Shown: positions 61,561 to 64,000 of the stretch, piece after piece
Layout of the letters: each line of letters begins with the position of its first letter
How positions within the stretch are numbered: position 1 is the stretch's first letter
Origin: Nocardia pseudovaccinii NBRC 100343
GTDB lineage: Bacteria; Actinomycetota; Actinomycetes; Mycobacteriales; Mycobacteriaceae
NCBI RefSeq assembly: GCF_001613225.1
Contig: NZ_BDBY01000250.1
Span: 1-64,000, forward strand
Direction: 5' to 3'
Length of the DNA stretch: 64,000 nt
Translations under genes and position numbers: made by a program
Notes under the pieces: model-generated
What the model was told of the DNA's origin: nothing
The model's input: only the letters and a program-made list of their open reading frames with translations
Databases searched by the model: none

Positions 61561-61990
61561 GCGTTGACGCGCAGGATGTCGGCCAGGGGATCGCGTCGGC
61601 GTGGTCGGACTTGGCCGGTGCCGTGGAGTGGCGTTCCGGTAGCGCGCCAAGGCCCTTGGGTTGATAGCGAATACCGGTCGTCCAGACGCCCGCGGTGCGG
61701 CAACCGTCAGCACACGCGGGGGTTTCGATCGCGGCAGGGATCGGGTTGCAGCGCTGTCACCGGCATCGGCCAGCAGTTGGGTGAGGTCCGCGAATCCTGA
61801 GTGCCCGGCAGTTCGGCGCCTCCAGATGAAAGGTCCGCTGCTGACGCCCAGGAAGCCGCAGGACCTGGCGTCGTCAGGCCGCGCACCCTGGACCGCGACC
61901 TCCACGGTCACGGTGTGCCGAGGCCGATACTTGGGCCCGTTGGATCAGCCCCTTGTGTTTGCCGATGGGTGCCGTGAGCCACGCGCTCGG
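61545..61990 (-). mobile_element. Decayed IS110-family transposase N-terminal fragment
   Basis: Pieces ADLTQLLADAGDSA, ASGRPVFAINPRALARYR, KSDHADA, and LADILRVNAQHL occur in the order of IS110 transposases (DEDD N-terminal part), in different frames. It stops where the IS256 fragment begins, so the two are nested or fused. No terminal repeats could be found. Left boundary approximate. Confidence 0.7.
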
Positions 61991-62106
61991 TGCGCATCGC
62001 CGGTGCGATTGGATGACGTCGCTGCGCGGTGAATCGAGATCGCCGTCCTGGGGCGAACGCCGAGCAGGACTACCGACTCCCGCCGCATGGCTGGCGGCCG
62101 ACCCAG

Positions 62107-63726
62107 TTATCCGGCGACGGGCAGGATGACTGCGGAGGGATGATCCTGGCTGTGGAATACTTGCTGATCCGCGGCTCGCAAGGTGACCGCGCTACCCCGG
62201 GATTCGCCGGTGCCGGGGTTGCGGTTGTAGCGGGGGAAGGCTCCGCTGGAGACTTGGATGCGGATGCGGTGGCCGCGTTTGAACCGGTGGGCGGTCGGCC
62301 ACAGCGTGACCGTCGCGCAGGTGATCTCATCGGCGTCGGTGAGGCTGATCAGGCCATCGCACACGTTGTGTGAGCGACCTTTTTCGTTGACATCGCACAG
62401 CCGCACGAACACATCCGCGTACCGCAGGCTGGAGCGGAACCAGATCTCGGCGGTGACCTCGCCGATCACCTCGACGTCCTGGTCGAGCACGTCGGTGGTG
62501 TAGGTGAGCACGTCGGGCCGGGCTTCGAGGCGGGTGTTGTCGACGCTGCCCTCCTTCTCGAAGAAGGACATACGCACGCCGCCGACTGCGGGCGTCGGGT
62601 CCGACGGGTCGTAACGGAAGTGGTCCGGGTCGGACTCTCCCGGCGGGTCTGTGGCGAGAGCGCCGCTGGACTTCAAGTGGAACCGCCGACCCTCATAGCC
62701 CGGCGGCGGCCAGGATTCGAAGTCACGCCATCTCTGCTCTCCCATGACGAACAGCCGGACCGGTGCCCCCTGCGGTGGTTCGGTTCCGTGGGCGTGCGCC
62801 AGGCCGAACTCGAGCGCCTCCCGAATTGCCGCGCCGCCGCTTGCCAGGGGAGAAGAGTGCGGCCACGGCCCCACCGTGAGACGCGGGGCGCGCCCGGCGT
62901 CCTGTAGCACCCGGAAGTCGCGGAGCTGGCCGGGCAAGAAGATGTCGTACCAGCCGCCGACCAGGCTGGCAGGCACGGTGATGTCGGTGACTCGGCCGCG
63001 ATGGTCGGCATCGGCCCAGAACGGATCGTCCCTATCGTGGGCGAGAATGTTCTGCAGATAGTCGTTGCGGTGGCCGAGGGCGACCGCATCGGCCCGGTCG
63101 AGCGGCAGTGTGCGCAGGGCGCGCCGGAACTTCCGTTCTCCCAGCAGTGTTCGCGCCAGTGCGAACCCGCGTTCTTGGCCTACGACCTGCACACCCCAAC
63201 GGAACGGCACTTCCAGGGAGAATCCGTCCTTACGGAGGAACTCCAATGTGAGCGCCGACTCGGACACCCCGGGGATCATCGCCTTCACCTGCGGCGGCAC
63301 CTTGTCGGCCACCGCCCACTGCGCGTATCCGAGATAGCTGCCGCCGAATAGGATGACCGACTCGCCGAACCAGGGCTGCTCGATCAACCAGTCCAGAGTG
63401 TCCAGACCATCCTCGCGTTCACATCGGAACGGATCAAACGATCCGGTCGAGCCAAAGGTGCCGCGAGTGCTCTGCATCAACACCTGGAAACCGCGCTCGG
63501 CCAGCGGTCGGGCGGCCAGCTCCGCGACCGTCCCTGTCCGGCCGTAGGGACACCGCACCAGCGCGGTCGGCAGTCCGGCTCGGCCCGTTCTCGGAGCCCA
63601 GCGGTCGGCCAACAGGACCGCGCCGTCGCGCATCGGCACCCGAAGGCCACGTTCGACACCGATGTCCCTGGTAAGCGGCGGCGGGAGGTGCTGCAGGCGC
63701 TGGGTGAGGTGACTTATCACATTCAT
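62107..63726 (-). CDS. CocE/NonD-family alpha/beta hydrolase (peptidase S15-like)
   Basis: 539 aa from ATG at 63726. N-terminal MRDGAVLLADRWAPRTG, the nucleophile region ILFGGSYLGYAQW (GxSxxG with Ser), acid in GGWYDIFLPGQLRDF, and His in GPWPHSS. The C-terminal jelly-roll domain (IGEVTAEIWFRSSLRYADVFVRLCDVNEKG) is typical. Acts on esters, amides or acyl-peptides. Its ATG overlaps the stop of the upstream TetR gene (ATGA). Confidence 0.92.
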   Translation of the reverse strand: MNVISHLTQRLQHLPPPLTRDIGVERGLRVPMRDGAVLLADRWAPRTGRAGLPTALVRCPYGRTGTVAELAARPLAERGFQVLMQSTRGTFGSTGSFDPFRCEREDGLDTLDWLIEQPWFGESVILFGGSYLGYAQWAVADKVPPQVKAMIPGVSESALTLEFLRKDGFSLEVPFRWGVQVVGQERGFALARTLLGERKFRRALRTLPLDRADAVALGHRNDYLQNILAHDRDDPFWADADHRGRVTDITVPASLVGGWYDIFLPGQLRDFRVLQDAGRAPRLTVGPWPHSSPLASGGAAIREALEFGLAHAHGTEPPQGAPVRLFVMGEQRWRDFESWPPPGYEGRRFHLKSSGALATDPPGESDPDHFRYDPSDPTPAVGGVRMSFFEKEGSVDNTRLEARPDVLTYTTDVLDQDVEVIGEVTAEIWFRSSLRYADVFVRLCDVNEKGRSHNVCDGLISLTDADEITCATVTLWPTAHRFKRGHRIRIQVSSGAFPRYNRNPGTGESRGSAVTLRAADQQVFHSQDHPSAVILPVAG

Positions 63727-64000
63727 TTCGCATGACCTTCGTGGTGGGTGAAACCAAAAACAGAAGCCAGGCGGGTCAGACGCTCCGCCAGTTGCCGGGG
63801 ATCGGGTGGATGCGCGCCGTCGATCAGCCAGTCGTTGACGATCCCGCTCGCGCCGCTGGCGAAGAACACCGCCAGGTCGTTGCCGGTAGCGCTGTCGAGC
63901 ACGCCGAACAACTCCCGCACGACCTCCTTGTTGTAGGAGCCGAACACGTGATTCAACGTCCTGGTCATTGCGAAAGCGCACGAGCCGCTCAGCATGGCGC
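63723..64000 (-). CDS. TetR-family regulator, C-terminal part (5' end beyond window)
   Basis: Only the last about 90 residues lie inside; the frame is open to the window edge. Helices RTLNHVFGSYNKEVVRELFGVLDSAT and LAVFFASGASGIVNDWLIDGAHPPDPRQLAERLTRLASVFGF match the effector domain of TetR proteins. It overlaps the start of the CocE hydrolase, so it probably controls that gene and itself. Confidence 0.75.
   Translation of the reverse strand, partial: AMLSGSCAFAMTRTLNHVFGSYNKEVVRELFGVLDSATGNDLAVFFASGASGIVNDWLIDGAHPPDPRQLAERLTRLASVFGFTHHEGHAK

Overview
This window comes from a high-GC actinomycete of the mycolic-acid group; Nocardia is the best guess, with Rhodococcus or Mycobacterium possible. 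The reasons are GC-rich coding sequence, F420-type enzymes (a Ddn-like reductase and an LLM-class oxidoreductase), a giant SARP regulator, Ser/Thr-kinase/LuxR fusion regulators, CoA-ester catabolism and mycobacterial-style DDHxxE amidohydrolases. The genus is inferred and not proven.

Left part (1-16.5 kb): the end of an alcohol dehydrogenase, a small Gly/Tyr-rich secreted protein, a SnoaL-like secreted protein, a kinase-ATPase-LuxR regulator (minus strand), a SARP regulator with a Ddn-like reductase, a hemerythrin protein, a membrane/coiled-coil protein, an AI-2E-family exporter, a lone T4 gp19-like tube protein, and a compact Dabb/Dabb-like/LLM operon. About 1.5 kb of gene-poor DNA with palindromic repeats follows.

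Accessory part (16.5-28 kb): an acyltransferase gene (plsC type) and three distinctly lower-GC genes (diiron acyl-ACP-desaturase-like protein, alpha/beta hydrolase, novel multi-pass membrane protein) form a lipid-related island. After it come a TetR regulator, a TetR/MmyB chimeric pseudogene, a C-terminal remnant of a Wadjet JetD-type protein, a VapBC toxin-antitoxin pair and more palindromic repeats. A second kinase-ATPase-LuxR paralog, on the opposite strand to the first, closes the region, so a roughly 19-kb variable segment lies between inverted paralogs.

Right part (28-61 kb): a large catabolic region for an unidentified carboxylic substrate handled as CoA esters. It holds an Opp/Dpp-type ABC importer, three SCP2-thiolase/DUF35 pairs, a two-subunit acyl-CoA dehydrogenase, a FadD ligase, a family III CoA-transferase, an aldehyde dehydrogenase, two SDRs, an MDR reductase, a BKACE enzyme, a TauD-type dioxygenase, cupins, an epoxide-hydrolase-like enzyme, and three amidohydrolases each close to a carboxymuconolactone-decarboxylase-like gene. 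The same promoter/operator pattern (TTGACA box, about 18 bp, TAGCCT-like box, overlapping an inverted repeat with TAGGC...GCCTA arms) recurs in up to six intergenic regions of this block, which argues for one regulon. A MarR gene inside the cluster is the nearest candidate regulator. The right edge has nested, decayed IS110 and IS256 transposase remnants, then a TetR/CocE-hydrolase pair that runs off the window.
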